Positions 63,698 to 64,000 of a DNA stretch of 64,000 bases are shown here, piece by piece (the stretch's first letter is position 1; the number at the start of each line of letters is the position of its first letter). The notes below the pieces were generated by a model, which worked only from the letters and a program-made list of their open reading frames with translations, searched no databases and was not told the DNA's origin. The translations under genes and the position numbers were made by a program. The stretch lies in the NCBI RefSeq assembly GCF_900142085.1, contig NZ_FQZQ01000016.1, positions 42,877 to 106,876 of the forward strand. The letters run 5' to 3'. Origin of the DNA: Shimia gijangensis. GTDB lineage: Bacteria > Pseudomonadota > Alphaproteobacteria > Rhodobacterales > Rhodobacteraceae.

Positions 63698-64000
63698 TTA
63701 TTCTGTACCTGACCGTTCTTGACCCGGTTTGTCGTGTTTGACTGTAAGATCGCGCAAATTAACATCCCGTTGAGGAAAGGGAATCTCGATACCCGCTTTT
63801 GACAGGTCTACATAGATTCGAAACAAAAGGTCGGATTGCGTCGACAGCATGGTGTCGACATCGCGCAGGTAACACCGCAGCTCGAAATCCAGAGAGCTGT
63901 CCCCTAACCCGCGAAACAGGACACTGGGCGCGGGATGTTGTACCAAACTGCCCTCATCAGCCGCTGCCGTTTCAAGAATTTCTTTGGTTTTCTCGAGATC
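63698..64000 (-). CDS. MscS-family channel C-terminal part (runs off window)
   Basis: This is the last 100 or so codons of a mechanosensitive-channel-family protein whose 5' end lies beyond the window. The visible part matches the MscS C-terminal domain: VLFRGLGDSSLDFELRCYLRDVD and LFRIYVDLSKAGIEIPFPQRDV. A short charged tail follows (KHDKPGQERSGTE). It differs clearly from the MscS gene at 12945-14267. Confidence 0.85.
   Translation of the reverse strand, partial: DLEKTKEILETAAADEGSLVQHPAPSVLFRGLGDSSLDFELRCYLRDVDTMLSTQSDLLFRIYVDLSKAGIEIPFPQRDVNLRDLTVKHDKPGQERSGTE

Noticed and set aside
56540..64000. A repeated tRNA-Arg 3' end marking the far end of an integrated element
   Set aside because: I looked for the T-arm and acceptor sequence downstream of the tRNA and found no second copy by eye.

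Overview
The window looks like a chromosomal segment of an alphaproteobacterium of the Roseobacter/Rhodobacteraceae type. The evidence is gene content and synteny: a Rhodobacter-type porin, a CcrM (GANTC) methyltransferase, DUF2125, DUF3576 and DUF4170 proteins, the leuS-lptE-holA run, the pmbA-cysQ-like-DUF4170-waaA-lpxK run, and the dsbA-dciA genes divergent from mutY. Codon use is GC-rich with many ATGA and TGATG overlaps. The species cannot be named from the sequence alone.

Layout. 0.1-4.2 kb: response regulator, ribA, L,D-transpeptidase, PLP homeostasis protein, major porin. 4.6-10.6 kb: DUF3576 lipoprotein, a glycosyltransferase, and leuS-lptE-holA. 10.6-16.1 kb: GFA protein, GST, flavoprotein, MscS channel, HNH nuclease, enoyl-CoA hydratase, SDR. 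16.2-24.1 kb: DUF2125 protein and the envelope cluster pmbA, phosphatase, DUF4170, waaA-like, lpxK, SDR, with a glutamine amidotransferase on the opposite strand. 24.2-28.8 kb: dsbA-like, dciA, mutY, alkane hydroxylase, OmpA protein. 29.3-37.4 kb: two class III nucleotide cyclases (one fused to DUF427), ccrM-rnhB, a membrane protein with a C-terminal winged helix, and a reductive-dehalogenase-like iron-sulfur protein. 37.6-44.6 kb: arylsulfatase with an outer-membrane barrel, DUF3179 protein, acyl-CoA ligase, serine beta-lactamase-like hydrolase.

45-50 kb holds a three-subunit molybdenum hydroxylase operon (FAD, 2Fe-2S, Mo) followed by decayed remains of a TRAP transporter permease gene and a GntR/FCD regulator. 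50-53 kb is a zinc uptake locus: zur-znuC-znuB divergent from znuA, with a Zur-box-like palindrome between them. 53-56.4 kb has an orphan Tat-exported peptide-type substrate-binding protein and a LacI-type regulator with a plausible self-operator.

At 56.48 kb a tRNA-Arg(CCT) is followed directly by a plasmid-like module: a replication-initiator-like winged-helix protein, a MobC-like protein and a relaxase. The 3' half of the relaxase gene carries two further genes in another frame, as in ColE1 and RSF1010. A large autotransporter gene follows, and the window ends inside a second MscS-family gene. The accessory regions of most interest are this nested mobilization module, the 33.5-37.4 kb signalling/iron-sulfur block, and the collapsed TRAP/GntR locus.
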